Origin: Schizochytrium sp. TIO01
Lineage: Eukaryota > Sar > Bigyra > Thraustochytrida > Thraustochytriidae
Reading direction: 5' to 3'
Length of the DNA: 64,000 bases
Assembly: GCA_004764695.1 (NCBI GenBank)
Contig: SMSO01000035.1
Span: 2,354,001-2,418,000, forward strand
Below, piece by piece: positions 1-10,800 of the stretch. The position numbers and the translations under genes are program-made. Positions within the stretch are counted from its first letter, which is position 1. Each line of letters begins with the position of its first letter. The notes under the pieces were generated by a model, which was given only the letters and a program-made list of their open reading frames with translations, had not been told where the DNA came from and searched no databases.

Positions 1-181
1 AGGTGTGCAAACTCAAGTAACACATGTGCCAGAGCAACTGCAATAGGCTACACCATCGTCTGATTAAGAAAGGTAGGTCCCTTGCAGACCTTGTGGCCTG
101 CAAAGGTGTCTCTGTACAGAGTCTTGGCTTGTGGAGCACGCAGACAATCATCAGCTCGGCATATCGTTGTGTATCAGCATA

Positions 182-1291
182 ATGGAGTACAACAATGCTG
201 GCAATCGTGGCTGCCTTATTGGCAACTGGATTGAAGAGCGCGATCTCCTCGAGGCAAGTGAAGAGGCTCGTAAAAACATCCTGTCCCATGGTGTAAAAGA
301 ACCTGTGCACAAGTTCTCCGTAACGCAGCAAGTGCTTCGTGAAGGACGCCCTCGTGCAAAACGCGATCCACGCAGTCACTCATCAGGTCCTCGTCAGAGC
401 CTTCTCGAGGCACGATTTCTCGAAGAGGCCCAACGGGAAGAAGAGGCTAAGCAAGAAGAGCGATACCAAAAAACAATTGCCCCGCCTGACTTCAGGTCTA
501 CTTCAGGATTCATTTATGGCCAGAGGGATGATATGCGCCCAATTCAATATGAACAAAAATCAGATCGCGAAAGTCATGCCTCACTTGACTTTGCCTGCCC
601 TATCTCGGTTTACACACAGCGGCTTGTTGAAGGAAGCTTTTTTGTCACTCCAGTTACCAACTCCAACCCATTTGCAAGGAACACTGGCTTCTCAAATGAA
701 GTCCATGCTGCAGATAAGTACCACCTCAATGCAGAAGATGGTAACGATCATAGCTTAAAAATGATTATTGGCCGTAGTACGAAGGCTGCAAATGGCGCTC
801 ATCTTGTTCAGAGGCAGCTCCTCAAGCGCGTGCAAGATTATTTGCATACCTCTGTTATTTCACCTAATCATGTACATGAGATTGTTGCTGCTCATGTCTC
901 TAGTCATCGAGTCACAGAAACACAAGTTTGTCTCATTTTGCGAAAGCTCAATGTCCCTTTGACTGATCGAGAGTGCCTTTCCTTGGCAGATTTCTGCCTT
1001 GGCCAATATCCGGATGAGCTCGTTTGTGCACTTTTAGGCCAGCAAGATGACTCTACAAACTCTACTAGAGGACCTGAATCCCCGCACCTATCAAGCAAAG
1101 ATGCTACGTTCTATAAGGCAATTGTAGTTCGTGCAAAGAGCCCAACTCAGGAGGCTGTAGAATTCGGTGTGCCGCGTAAGCTACTGGCGCAACCTCTTTC
1201 ATTCCCTCAAGATATTCCTGTTGTTAAGGCAATTTTGAGAAAGCAAGGTATTGTTGCAGCTCGTGTGCTCTCCTTGACGTCTTTATCTTAA
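182..1291 (+). CDS. SPAG8-like ciliary/flagellar protein
   Basis: Encodes 369 residues without introns; the ATG at 182 is the first in frame (the frame continues upstream to 131 only through a GTG). The N-terminus has a short motif, RGCLIGNWIEER, resembling the conserved region of sperm-associated antigen 8 (RGKCL.NWEEER in animals), and near residue 180 an NPFARNTGFS segment resembles the SPAG8 TPFRKNCSFS element. SPAG8 is a microtubule inner protein of ciliary doublets. The middle is charged and low complexity; the last 150 residues are helical and could hold a degenerate EF-hand-like pair, but no calcium loop is visible. Family assignment rests on the two short motifs and is moderate. It fits a flagellate that also encodes kinesin-2 in this window. 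An upstream exon cannot be excluded. Confidence 0.5.
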   Translation: MEYNNAGNRGCLIGNWIEERDLLEASEEARKNILSHGVKEPVHKFSVTQQVLREGRPRAKRDPRSHSSGPRQSLLEARFLEEAQREEEAKQEERYQKTIAPPDFRSTSGFIYGQRDDMRPIQYEQKSDRESHASLDFACPISVYTQRLVEGSFFVTPVTNSNPFARNTGFSNEVHAADKYHLNAEDGNDHSLKMIIGRSTKAANGAHLVQRQLLKRVQDYLHTSVISPNHVHEIVAAHVSSHRVTETQVCLILRKLNVPLTDRECLSLADFCLGQYPDELVCALLGQQDDSTNSTRGPESPHLSSKDATFYKAIVVRAKSPTQEAVEFGVPRKLLAQPLSFPQDIPVVKAILRKQGIVAARVLSLTSLS

Positions 1292-1830
1292 AATGACATG
1301 GAAAAAAGAATAAATATATAACCTAGATAAACGGATTAACTTCTAGCAAACCATTTTGGTATTGGCCACAAAGACTGTGATTTATATAAACATATAACCC
1401 AACATTTAGTTCGGGTCTATTTTGACCAGATCTTTTCGATAGCAGTATTCGATGTCTTGAAGTCTGAGCTCTTCAGCTTGGTTTTAAGCAAAATTGTATA
1501 TATAATGAACTTAGCAAAACATTCTCCAATAATATTTATAATAGAGTAGGTATTTGAATACAGCGACTATATTAGGGGATTTTCAATCTGTAAAGGCCTT
1601 TCTCCCTATAACTAAAGGTGTTAAAGGGTCCGTAGATCGTTGGTAGTCTTTCTTTGTTCGAAATTGTTTACCTTGGAAAATAATTTGCAAAAAAGACTTA
1701 GATTCACATATTGCCCGCAATTTAAGAAAATTTGGGCCAGGAAAGTATTAGGGCGATAACATTCCAAAAATGGTCATTGAAAGAAATGATCTCGAAAGTA
1801 GTTGTTCTATATAAATCCACCCCCCCAAAA
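1292..1830. other. AT-rich intergenic region between convergent genes
   Basis: Both flanking genes end here, so this holds two 3' UTRs. It is AT-rich with several TATATA stretches. I see no open frame or RNA gene. Confidence 0.6.
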
Positions 1831-2739
1831 TCACGAAACGGGAGTATTCGGGTGTACAGCAGTTTTTGGAGAAGTAGTTTGGCCGGGACTAATAGATGAG
1901 TTTGGACTTTTGCTATTACCATTGTTGCCATACATTTGCTGTTGTGGAGGAGTCATGGTTACAAACCATCCCCACTGCGGTGAAGGCGCTTCATCCCCAC
2001 TGGAACCAGATGCATCGGCATCGCCGCAGAAAATCTTATGTTCCTGTTCCTCCTCACATAAAGAGCTTTGCCGAGCTGCCGTCACAGACTCAAACTCGTC
2101 TGAAAGCTCTCGAGTCAGAGGTGCTGGCCGAGGTGGTATATTTTCATCAACATGCTTTGACTCCAATACACTGTCACCCTGAGAATTGTCTATTTGTTGG
2201 CTTACATTTTCTCCATGCTGCTGGTGTTGTTCCATATTCTCGGGTTTTCTTGCAGGTGAATACTTGCTTTCTTCGTTCGATGCTTTCTGTGATACAACAG
2301 CAGTTGCGCCATCTTCTTTTCCACTAGCTTCACTAGTCTCACTCTTGTCTTCCCTGACAGTCACCTCTTCTGAGGTGCTTTCATCAGACAGTTCTTGTAC
2401 TCCACTGGTAGCTCTTGAGCATTCACCATCCTGTGGTTTATCTGTGCCAGAGTCATCCATGAATTGTGCGAGCTTCCCTCCCCGTTCATCACCCCATGTA
2501 ATACTCTTAGTCGCCTCCTTTTTCTTGGCTTTCGCCTTGATTGATCCAGCATTTTGTTGGTGATCTTGGTGCTCTGTTGAAGAATCCTGTGAATTTCTTG
2601 ACTTGTCGTCTTTGTCAGGATTTTTCTCTGAGACTGTTGCAAAGGAATACGCTGCTGCAGCTGCTGCCACCGTTGCTGTCACGAGAGGATGCTCGCGTAC
2701 CCATTTCAGGGTTACTAAGTCGCCCACCGCCTGGAACAT
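1831..2739 (-). CDS. Hypothetical membrane-anchored, low-complexity acidic protein
   Basis: A 302-residue protein. The ATG at 2739 is the first in frame (an upstream GTG at 2754 is not a likely start). Residues about 19-38 form an alanine-rich hydrophobic segment (HPLVTATVAAAAAAYSF) that could be a single membrane anchor or signal anchor; the rest is hydrophilic, rich in E, S, Q, D and K, and probably disordered. One conserved-looking island, SITWGDERGGKLAQF, lies near residue 85; short W-D/E-G/GK islands of this type occur in otherwise disordered stramenopile proteins, but I do not recognise a named domain. The C-terminal third is S/P/N/Q-rich. No function is assigned. Confidence 0.6.
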   Translation of the reverse strand: MFQAVGDLVTLKWVREHPLVTATVAAAAAAYSFATVSEKNPDKDDKSRNSQDSSTEHQDHQQNAGSIKAKAKKKEATKSITWGDERGGKLAQFMDDSGTDKPQDGECSRATSGVQELSDESTSEEVTVREDKSETSEASGKEDGATAVVSQKASNEESKYSPARKPENMEQHQQHGENVSQQIDNSQGDSVLESKHVDENIPPRPAPLTRELSDEFESVTAARQSSLCEEEQEHKIFCGDADASGSSGDEAPSPQWGWFVTMTPPQQQMYGNNGNSKSPNSSISPGQTTSPKTAVHPNTPVS

Positions 2740-4440
2740 GACAGTGTCAATCACTCAAGAGGCGCACAGCATCCACTAAAAATGCCGCCACTCTTTAAAA
2801 TAATTATCCCGGTCTTCACCGCGCGACTACACGCTTGAAGAATTCCAATCAAACTCGCAAACCGTGTCTCGAAACGAAGGTACTGCTGCTATTCCTTGAC
2901 TCCTCGAACAGGAATTGCAATGCTACGTATCCCTAATATAAACAATAGGCTCTGACTTAGAGGAAGAGGCCAAGCTTCGTTGTGACTGACCGCCTCCCTT
3001 CGAACCCAAGTCTTCGCGATACTTTAGTGAACCACAGACTCCAGACAGTGCAAGCCCCTCCAGACCCCGCAAAGGCACCGACCTCTGTCCACCACAAGAA
3101 CGAAACTTGCCGTGAACCCCCGAGCAGACGCAAGTTCGTCTTGACGCAGGAAGGTGTTCCTGATTGCTGTTTGTTCGCTGCCTATTTCGTTGTTTTTTGT
3201 TTGCATCCCAACTAAGAGTTTATGCTGAGTAGTCCTAGTAGTAGGTACAAACACAATTTCCTTCACTGTTCTTTCTTTCTTTCCTAATTAGAGTAAACCC
3301 TTTTCGTAGTTCTTCCATTTGTCAAAACCAGCACAGAAACATGGGAACTTTCAGAACAAGCTGGCAATAGCGTTCAAGAACGTTTCTTAGCTTGTTAAAG
3401 CCCGTTTTGCCGGTACGTTTACGGTAAACCTACAGAAGAATAAGACTGTGATAGATGGCTTGAAGAATGGGGGGTATATGAAAACAATTTTGGTTGTTGC
3501 GGTTTTACCGGCTTTGGTGAAAGCTGGTGCAAGTGATTACAAGGGAAAGCTGGGTCAGAAGAGACCATGGACTGGAGGAAGGCGAGATAATGGTATCTTT
3601 TGCGGTGCTGCTCAGGAATGGGAATGTGAGATTGAACAAGAAGCATGGATGAGAAACAATACAATGGATTACCGTCGAAATCAAGGACACTATAAACAGG
3701 GTCAAATTGAGCGGAGATGAGGGTTCATCTTGTGAAAGCTAGGAAGAATAATGGTAATTCTAAAATGTGTGAAATTACGCGGACACGTGCCGATGAGCAG
3801 GGCAGACATTCAACGCAGAAGCGTTAGGAAAATCTGAAGTGATGCTGCAGACAATCCCCTGGAAGAGTTGATAGCGAAGCGCGTACCAATGTCATTTGCC
3901 GCAATCGCTGCTCAATTTCTGTCGCAGACTTACTTTACGCAATGGGGTTATGATAGGATGAAGTGTTTATGTGATTTTAAACTAGTGTTTACGCAAGCTT
4001 TGAAAGCAGGGAGAACATCCAACTAAACAAGCAACAGTTTCGAAAGCGTTTGCGTTTGTTTAGTTGTCTTTTTAAAACAAAAGGGTTGGCGGTGTCTTCA
4101 GATGTGATCAAGAAATTCAGCATGTGGTCCAAAAGTAGCTCGAAATTATATATATATATTTATTTGTTTTAGATGGTTCTTTAAGTCCCTGTCAGCAAAT
4201 TGGTTCAAGAAGAATCTTAGTTTAAACTTATATTTGCTTTTAATTTCGAGGCCACGGCATACAGAGTAGGTGAACTAAATAACAGTGTCCTTATCCTCTT
4301 GCTCCTTGCAGGGCTACTGCGAACAGAAAAGGATCGGGGCATGTTGGTTTTCTATTACTTTAAGAGATGCTACTTGGAGTCCTAAATCAGGAAAACTAAA
4401 GTTCGACATTTATTTCAAAGTTTTAACAAAAAGATGTCAG
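2740..4440. other. Intergenic region, 1.7 kb
   Basis: Separates the upstream end of the membrane-anchored protein gene from the 3' end of the helicase gene. Frames at 2982-3215 (+) and 3448-3720 (+) are short; the second lacks an ATG at its head, and neither resembles a known family. A short TA run lies at 4148-4160. No RNA gene recognised. Confidence 0.5.
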
Positions 4441-7400
4441 TTACTTCTCAAATAGTTGAGTGAATAACGAAAATCGCTCATTAGATCGTGACTTGACACA
4501 ACTCTTGATCATGCCTGGGTCTCCTAGCACAATCACGTACTGCTGGGCACGAGTCATAGCAGTATAAAGAAGATTACGATTCAGGAAAATGCCGTGTTCT
4601 CGAAAGAAAGGTAAGACTACCAAGGGAAATTGAGAACCTTGGGCCTTGTGAATAGTTGTTGCATAGGCTAATTCTAGCTCATCTCTCCATTCGGATGCAG
4701 AGTAACCGCAACTGAGACGATCAAATTTCAATCCGTCATCAGCGTTCGACCTAAGGTCGGATCCTTCATCTGCAAATTGAGCGATTAGATAAGGTGCTTG
4801 CTTAGGATCCCTGTCTTGAGATAGAGCACGGTTCATTGAAGTACTCCAGCTTACCGACTTTGCTTGGTGAATATCTTCATAATCCTGCAAAATGCTCTCA
4901 ACTGTTCCTATATGCCCGTTAAACACATTTTTTCCATAGCAGTTTTTGAGCTGAATGATTTTATCTTGAATCCAGATTTCTGAAGAACTTTGGTTTTCGC
5001 GGTTCAAGTACTTCTGAAGTAGTGGATTAAGGTCCGCCACTGAGGACATGCCGATGCGACGAGGAGTAATAACTTGAACATCTTCCATAGCATCAAGGCC
5101 TAGTGCGCTAGCATAAGGATACACTGAATTGAGTAAGATATCGTCCACATCCTCCGGACGACAAGGTATGAAAAAGACTTTTCCTGTTGATTCAAATTCT
5201 TCTCCTTTCAACCGTTTCGCCATTACCTCTGATGATTGCTCAGCAAGGTGAGAAGTTGTGGTTGGTGTGGACAACATATCAGGGGTTTTGCCATTACGCA
5301 CCAAGGTGGCATCACGAAGAATTTCATTGTCCGCTCCTTGTTGACGGAATACCTCAGTCAGAGCACATGTAGGGATCTGCTTGCACGCGTTAAGGTCATG
5401 CAACAAGTTCCCCTGACCGACAGATTGCAGCTGGGCTGGGTCACCAACAAATATGATTGAAGACGTGCTCTTTACAGCATCAAGTAGGTCCGCGGCAACA
5501 TCGAGACTCAGCATTGATGCCTCATCAACAATAATTGTATCATACTGCAAGGGGTTTCCACTGTTCATTGTGAAATCAAATACCTTGCCATTAAAAGCTG
5601 GCTTCAGAAGTCGATGAACTGTGGCAGCAGGTAGGCCTGTTGAATCATGTAGACGTTGTGCTGCCCGTCCAGTAGGCGCTACTACGGCAACGGAGCGGCC
5701 TTGGAGCTCTATTGAGCGAGCTACCTCCCGTAGCATGTATGTTTTACCAGTACCTGCATAACCAGTAAGCACAGACACCTTTTCGGTGGTCAGAGTTTGT
5801 AGGTGCTTCTTTTGAGTCTCAGACAGTCCGTGTGCAGAAGGCTGTATTGTTGAGTAAAATTTTTTCTCTTCTTGATCAAGTTCTGGAGCACGCATAGTTT
5901 GTTGAATCAGCTGCAAGCGCTTGATCACTCGTTTTTCATTCATATGAACGTGGCTTTCATATATATGCATAACGTCTTCAACCGTTTCGAACGCCATTGG
6001 GAAGCCTGCGTCAATCGCATCTTTAACAGCTTGTTCTGCATTGACAGGGGTGCTCTGGGTGCAAAATGTCATTCCAACAACTGCAACATCGATAGGTAGG
6101 CAGGTATGCCCAAAGCCATGTGTAACATCTAAAATAGTTTGAAATAAGGCTGCATGTTCCCGGCTCTTTTCAAACTTTGACAAACGAGGTACATGAGGGT
6201 CCAAGACTGTAAAGCTCAATATTCTGTCACGAACAAGATCATACGGATTATGAGTAAAGGTTGTCATCAGCCTCTTCTCGGTTTCTTTAGTTGGAACAAA
6301 ATCCTCCTCGTGTGGCTCGAGGAGCTTCTTTCGAAAACGTCGATGAATAGACCTAAAATCAGAGTAGCTCAGCTGTCGCTCCACTAAAAATTGAGCAAGC
6401 TCAGTGCAGTTTTGAGCATGCCAAGTCTCATAAATGCGTGCCGCAACTCGGGGACTTACACCAAAAACCTTTTCGGATATAACTGTAACAGCCTCATCCT
6501 TTTTCATTTCTAAGATATTCTGAAAGTCTTCGCCAAGGGCAGATGTGATTCTCTCAGCTAGCTTTGGACCAATCCGATCGAACTTGCCATTTTGCAACAT
6601 GTCACATGCCATGACGTTGAATTTCTCAGAAGTTACAATTTCTAATGCAACGACATTATTAGAACGACGGTGCAGGTTCTTTGACATAATTCTTGCCACA
6701 GTTTTTTGCAAAGAGTCCTTGCAAAAACCTGATGGAGAGAGAGCGATATCACTTTCATCAAACCACTTCGGCACTTGGCCATATTTTTGCTCTGCCTCAC
6801 TGTCATCTGCGAGAAAACCCCTAGCTTGTGCTGCTACGGGGGGGCAAGACTGGCTCAAGGTAGTTATAGGTTGGCCCACAACTGCTCGATCTTGCGAGTT
6901 TGAGCTTCCTGGTCCAGCCAACTCCAGTTGGTCAGGTGAAGAAGACAGATCGGGCAACGAGTCGGAGGCTAAAGCAGAACCTTTTAGCACTTCTGGATTT
7001 TGAATTTGCCCTTTGAGTTGCAGACCATAGGTGCCATGTGTCTCCCATACGCCACTTACGGAAACGAAGTCACTGACTTTAGGATCGTTTGACGATCCAA
7101 TTTTTCCAACGAAGCGAACAATACTTCCATCCTTTTCGTTTTCCAACGCAGCAATTATGACATCACCCGGCACATGGAAATAGATACGGTTGATGATCCC
7201 CTGGACAACGTTGCTACCTTCGGCGTTGGTATCAGATATTTGTGAAGGGTTCCATGATTGTGAAGGCGATCGTAATTTTATTTTCGTCGATTTTTGTTCT
7301 GGTAGGAGTTTTGCTTTGCTTGCAGGCTCTAGCACTGATGAGGGTGGGGGTACTGGTGTCGCAGATGCTTCTGGAATCTTACTCGCTGAAGCTGAGTGGA

Positions 7401-7707
7401 CCCTGACATCTTTTGCTTTGCCATTTGACGCCGATGCGCTCCCCACCCTTGCCGTTTTCGGTCGAATTTGCGGAATGTTTGGCCTCACTTTGGTGAGCTG
7501 TTCCGCGACCTTGGCTCGATCTTGCAGACTTAAGCGAAGCTGCATCATCTTGCTCGAGCTCAAGCACCGTGAATTTTGACTGAGGACGTTTTGAAAGTTA
7601 GCCCAGACATTGCTGTGTAGTCGCGAGTTAATCTGCGCACTGCTTAGAGCTCGTATTGTTGTCTCCACAGAAGATCGTTTCATCATTGGACCGAGAGTGG
7701 AAAGCAT
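4441..7707 (-). CDS. RecD2-type superfamily 1 DNA helicase, probably organelle-targeted
   Basis: A 1088-residue intron-less protein from the first in-frame ATG at 7707. The first 90 residues are rich in S, R, Q and N and poor in acids, as in mitochondrial presequences. Residues about 168-235 match the beta-barrel N-terminus of RecD2/YrrC. A helix-hairpin-helix (FDRIGPKLAERI) lies near 376-387. The SF1B motor follows: Walker A GYAGTGKT at about 649-656, Walker B VDEAS near 727-731, motif III GDPAQLQSVG at 755-764, motif V/VI region HKAQGSQ near 1020 and TAMTRAQQ near 1049. RecD2 proteins are 5'-3' ssDNA helicases, usually bacterial and about 750-850 residues; the extra length is the N-terminal extension and inserts. 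Role in organellar DNA repair or recombination is inferred. Codon use looks like the neighbours, so any transfer is old. Confidence 0.85.
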   Translation of the reverse strand: MLSTLGPMMKRSSVETTIRALSSAQINSRLHSNVWANFQNVLSQNSRCLSSSKMMQLRLSLQDRAKVAEQLTKVRPNIPQIRPKTARVGSASASNGKAKDVRVHSASASKIPEASATPVPPPSSVLEPASKAKLLPEQKSTKIKLRSPSQSWNPSQISDTNAEGSNVVQGIINRIYFHVPGDVIIAALENEKDGSIVRFVGKIGSSNDPKVSDFVSVSGVWETHGTYGLQLKGQIQNPEVLKGSALASDSLPDLSSSPDQLELAGPGSSNSQDRAVVGQPITTLSQSCPPVAAQARGFLADDSEAEQKYGQVPKWFDESDIALSPSGFCKDSLQKTVARIMSKNLHRRSNNVVALEIVTSEKFNVMACDMLQNGKFDRIGPKLAERITSALGEDFQNILEMKKDEAVTVISEKVFGVSPRVAARIYETWHAQNCTELAQFLVERQLSYSDFRSIHRRFRKKLLEPHEEDFVPTKETEKRLMTTFTHNPYDLVRDRILSFTVLDPHVPRLSKFEKSREHAALFQTILDVTHGFGHTCLPIDVAVVGMTFCTQSTPVNAEQAVKDAIDAGFPMAFETVEDVMHIYESHVHMNEKRVIKRLQLIQQTMRAPELDQEEKKFYSTIQPSAHGLSETQKKHLQTLTTEKVSVLTGYAGTGKTYMLREVARSIELQGRSVAVVAPTGRAAQRLHDSTGLPAATVHRLLKPAFNGKVFDFTMNSGNPLQYDTIIVDEASMLSLDVAADLLDAVKSTSSIIFVGDPAQLQSVGQGNLLHDLNACKQIPTCALTEVFRQQGADNEILRDATLVRNGKTPDMLSTPTTTSHLAEQSSEVMAKRLKGEEFESTGKVFFIPCRPEDVDDILLNSVYPYASALGLDAMEDVQVITPRRIGMSSVADLNPLLQKYLNRENQSSSEIWIQDKIIQLKNCYGKNVFNGHIGTVESILQDYEDIHQAKSVSWSTSMNRALSQDRDPKQAPYLIAQFADEGSDLRSNADDGLKFDRLSCGYSASEWRDELELAYATTIHKAQGSQFPLVVLPFFREHGIFLNRNLLYTAMTRAQQYVIVLGDPGMIKSCVKSRSNERFSLFTQLFEK

Positions 7708-8340
7708 CGGCAATTGCTGGTCGACCCCAGAAAAAGCATGTATGTCTTGACACACCCAGTAGGAGACCTTCACGGGCGAAAGGAAAACTCGACTACAGTT
7801 CCGCAGGCCCTGACAGTGAAAGGTTTTCACTATTAGGTTTAATTCCAACTTTAAACTTCGGCTTGGGTCTTGGGGTGTTGTGGTTAGGTTTTTCTTTTCT
7901 TTTTTTAAAAATAAAGATGAAAGTGTGTAGTATTTAGTTCTCTTATCTGTAAGAGTATCACATTAAAATTCATTTTTCAACACTCGATTTATAGGCGAGG
8001 CTTGGCCGCCAGAATAAGACTCCGCCTGATGAGCTTTCAGAACATGAGCAAACCAGAATACGAGCTAAGACAAGTTCAGTTCTGAATGAAGTCAAACGTA
8101 GACGCTGCAACACTGGAAAGACTAGGATTCGCCACTCTCATTATTTATAATGATGCTGATACGACATTGCTTTCTCTTTGGGCTGGCATATCCTCTTAAC
8201 TTCCAGGTCGTAAGGTTTTCATGGCCTTGATAGCAAATCAGCGGAATGCAGATGCAAGACGAGAAAGGCAGAGGTAAGGAAGGCAACGCGATACAATTTG
8301 TATTATTTTGTGTTTTTATAATTGTCTAAGGCATAATATC
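7708..8340. other. Intergenic region between helicase and XPD genes
   Basis: Contains the upstream region of the RecD2-like gene and the 3' end of XPD (both minus strand). The frame of the RecD2-like gene stays open without ATG to 7848, so a short extra exon or extended 5' UTR is possible. Nothing else recognised. Confidence 0.5.
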
Positions 8341-10800
8341 TCAACTTGTCGCGTCAGTCATAGCGACGTCCCCATCGTGCCCGTTCTCATTACTTCCAAG
8401 TTCTGCAGCCATGGCATGCAGATCTGTCTCCGTAAGCATGTTTGCGGTTCGCTTTGCCGGATCGATTGGCTGTGCAAGTTCACGAAGGAATGTACGACAC
8501 ACTGCAACGGCTTCCTCTGTGGAGAGATTCAGGTTCGATTCTCGCAAAAACTGAGTAACCCAGCCCGGAAGTTTGCTACGTTTGTTAGCATTATTATATC
8601 TTTTGTCGGCAAAAATCATAAGGCCGTAGTCAGCTTTGCTACGAATAACACGACCAATACATTGCGAAGCTTGACGGAGAGCATCGAACGCCAAAAACTC
8701 ATCTTCCCTAATCTGGAACTTCACGCGAAGATATTCGAGACGTGCTAGTAAAATATGCGATTTGGTGTACTGGAACGGAATACCAAACAAGATTACACAA
8801 CGTCCATAGTGACGATCGAAATCAATACCTTCAGAAACCTTGCCTCGCGCAACAGATAAAAAGACAGCTCCACGACCACAATCGCAAGCACGTCTAAAGT
8901 TGTCAAGAGCCAAGGTCGTTTCCACAATATCCTTAGTCTCAATGAATAAAAGCTTATGATCCAAGATGCGGTTTAGGATCTGTAATTCAGCCCATGCACT
9001 CACGACGTTCTCCATATATTCATAACTAGTGAAGAAACAAACAATACCATCTGGCACAGTTTTGGCAACCTCGATCAGAAGGGCTCCAAAGTTAATAATG
9101 ACAGATTTGTCCGTACGAGAACTAAAGGCGGATGTAATTGGTGTCTGGTCACTGCCTCGAGTCACTACCATTGGGCAAATACCAGGACGAATGATACTCA
9201 TAGTGAGGGAGCGCGATACAACAGGTTTAAAGTCGAGAAGTTTTGGGTATAAATCAATAGGTGAAAGCGTACCACTTGTAATAACTACAGTTGCGAAGCG
9301 TTCAAGCACAGGTTTGATAGCTAGAGAGGCATCAAGACAAGTGAACTGGATAATTGGATCAATAAATTGGGGTGTGCGCTGGTCATACGGCTCAATAACC
9401 AACATGAAACCATCCTTGTATTTTGGCGTAGCGACAAGTGTCAAAAAGTCTGCTACCTGGGACACAGGCACAAAACGTTCGAGATCGACAACCTTTAACG
9501 TGCGCATTAGGCTGGACAGACGTGAGTAGGAAAATTGCAGGGTTTTGGCATCTAGCTGAAGCTTGTCTTGTACTTCATGCAAAAATGCGACAGGGGTTTC
9601 TTTGACCACACGTTGTACCTTCATTCGAGTTTTGAGGTGCTTGACAACAACATCAAGGAGTTTGACGAAGTGCTCAGCCTTGCGAATATTTCCAGGCACT
9701 GCCTCATTAAGAATGTCTTCTGGCAAGTGAATGGGGTTCGCAACTACGTCCGTGTTATTTGCATCAAGAACCCCCGTCTCTGAGAGACCTTGCACAAGTC
9801 TATCGTACTCGTCTCGAAGTCGTTGAGCATCGGTTTCTTTCACACGACTGATCATACTGTCAAGCTCCCGAATATTGCTTGAAGCCGCCTCGAGAGATCG
9901 GCGATTGAAGAAGACGCTGAGCGCTTCGATACAGACGTTGTCAATGTTGTGAGCCTCATCAAAGACAACGATTGAATCTCTAGTAATTTCCTTAGATACC
10001 ATGGTAGAGACCTTTGGGTCGAGCATGTATTGGTAGTTGTACACGACAACATTGGCAAAGGAAAGCACATGACGTGTGACAAAGTATGGGCACCAATTGT
10101 TCTTTTTGCCAAGCTCTTGCATCTCCTCAATTGTGTAGATACCATTGCTCAGAGGCACATCAGAACCTTGAGCGACGTAGCGCTCATAGTAGGAACAGAG
10201 ACCCTGATTCTCGATGTCCTCGATGTCGCCGAGTTCCATGGGGACTGGTGCTTCATCTTTCGCTTCGGCGCCACCTCCGGATTGGTCAGCTTCAGGGTCT
10301 TGCTGCCCATTTTCCGAATTTCTTGGACGCGAGCGACGGCCTTTAGTCTCTCGAACCCAAGGTGCAATCTTTTTGCGACAGAGTGAATCAACCTGCTCAC
10401 GATCGCTTTCAGCCATAACTGTTGGATGAACACACATGTTGCGACGCGAACTAAGACACACACCAAGAAATGGCGGTGCATTAGCTTCGCCGCCAAGAAG
10501 CTCGGTACGGTGGTCAATAACTCTCTTAAGCTCCTCCATGGTTTTTCGCATCTCGGGGACCGTACGTGTACAGTAAACCAACTTGCCAGTCTCCTGGTGC
10601 GCATACTGGTACGAGGTGATGAGTGCTAAGAGCGACACAGTCTTACCCGTTCCAGTAGGCATTTCAAGCAAACAGCCTCCCTTGGCATCCAGGGCACGCT
10701 TCAGCTCAAGCATATAATCATACTGCTCAGGATAAAGCGTCGGATATGGCCAGAAGACTGTCAGTGGAGAAGCTGACCCTGCATCCAAGACAAACTTCAT
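8341..10800 (-). CDS. ERCC2: XPD/RAD3 helicase, TFIIH subunit
   Basis: An 819-residue 5'-3' DNA helicase of the TFIIH core, used in promoter opening complexes and nucleotide excision repair. The N-terminus aligns with XPD (YPEQYDYMLELKRALDAKG). Walker A is MPTGTGKT at 47-54; the DEAH box is at 281-284 (VVFDEAHNIDNVC). The four Fe-S cluster cysteines are visible: C123, C141, C202 and C237. Helicase domain 2 has ITSGTLSP, SVARGKVSEGIDF and QCIGRVIRSKADYG. The spacing between the second and third cluster cysteines is 61 residues against about 21 in human XPD, owing to an acidic, low-complexity insertion at about 152-196. Length otherwise agrees with the family (about 760). The start is the only ATG before the conserved N-terminus. 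No introns. Confidence 0.97.
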   Translation of the reverse strand: MKFVLDAGSASPLTVFWPYPTLYPEQYDYMLELKRALDAKGGCLLEMPTGTGKTVSLLALITSYQYAHQETGKLVYCTRTVPEMRKTMEELKRVIDHRTELLGGEANAPPFLGVCLSSRRNMCVHPTVMAESDREQVDSLCRKKIAPWVRETKGRRSRPRNSENGQQDPEADQSGGGAEAKDEAPVPMELGDIEDIENQGLCSYYERYVAQGSDVPLSNGIYTIEEMQELGKKNNWCPYFVTRHVLSFANVVVYNYQYMLDPKVSTMVSKEITRDSIVVFDEAHNIDNVCIEALSVFFNRRSLEAASSNIRELDSMISRVKETDAQRLRDEYDRLVQGLSETGVLDANNTDVVANPIHLPEDILNEAVPGNIRKAEHFVKLLDVVVKHLKTRMKVQRVVKETPVAFLHEVQDKLQLDAKTLQFSYSRLSSLMRTLKVVDLERFVPVSQVADFLTLVATPKYKDGFMLVIEPYDQRTPQFIDPIIQFTCLDASLAIKPVLERFATVVITSGTLSPIDLYPKLLDFKPVVSRSLTMSIIRPGICPMVVTRGSDQTPITSAFSSRTDKSVIINFGALLIEVAKTVPDGIVCFFTSYEYMENVVSAWAELQILNRILDHKLLFIETKDIVETTLALDNFRRACDCGRGAVFLSVARGKVSEGIDFDRHYGRCVILFGIPFQYTKSHILLARLEYLRVKFQIREDEFLAFDALRQASQCIGRVIRSKADYGLMIFADKRYNNANKRSKLPGWVTQFLRESNLNLSTEEAVAVCRTFLRELAQPIDPAKRTANMLTETDLHAMAAELGSNENGHDGDVAMTDATS

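Noticed and set aside
2990-3010. T-arm-like CTTCGAACCC suggestive of a tRNA
   Set aside because: The flanking bases do not pair into a T stem and no acceptor or anticodon arm is present.
3448-3720. 90-residue plus-strand frame with a hydrophobic start
   Set aside because: Begins with GTG, short, and composition is unlike neighbouring genes.
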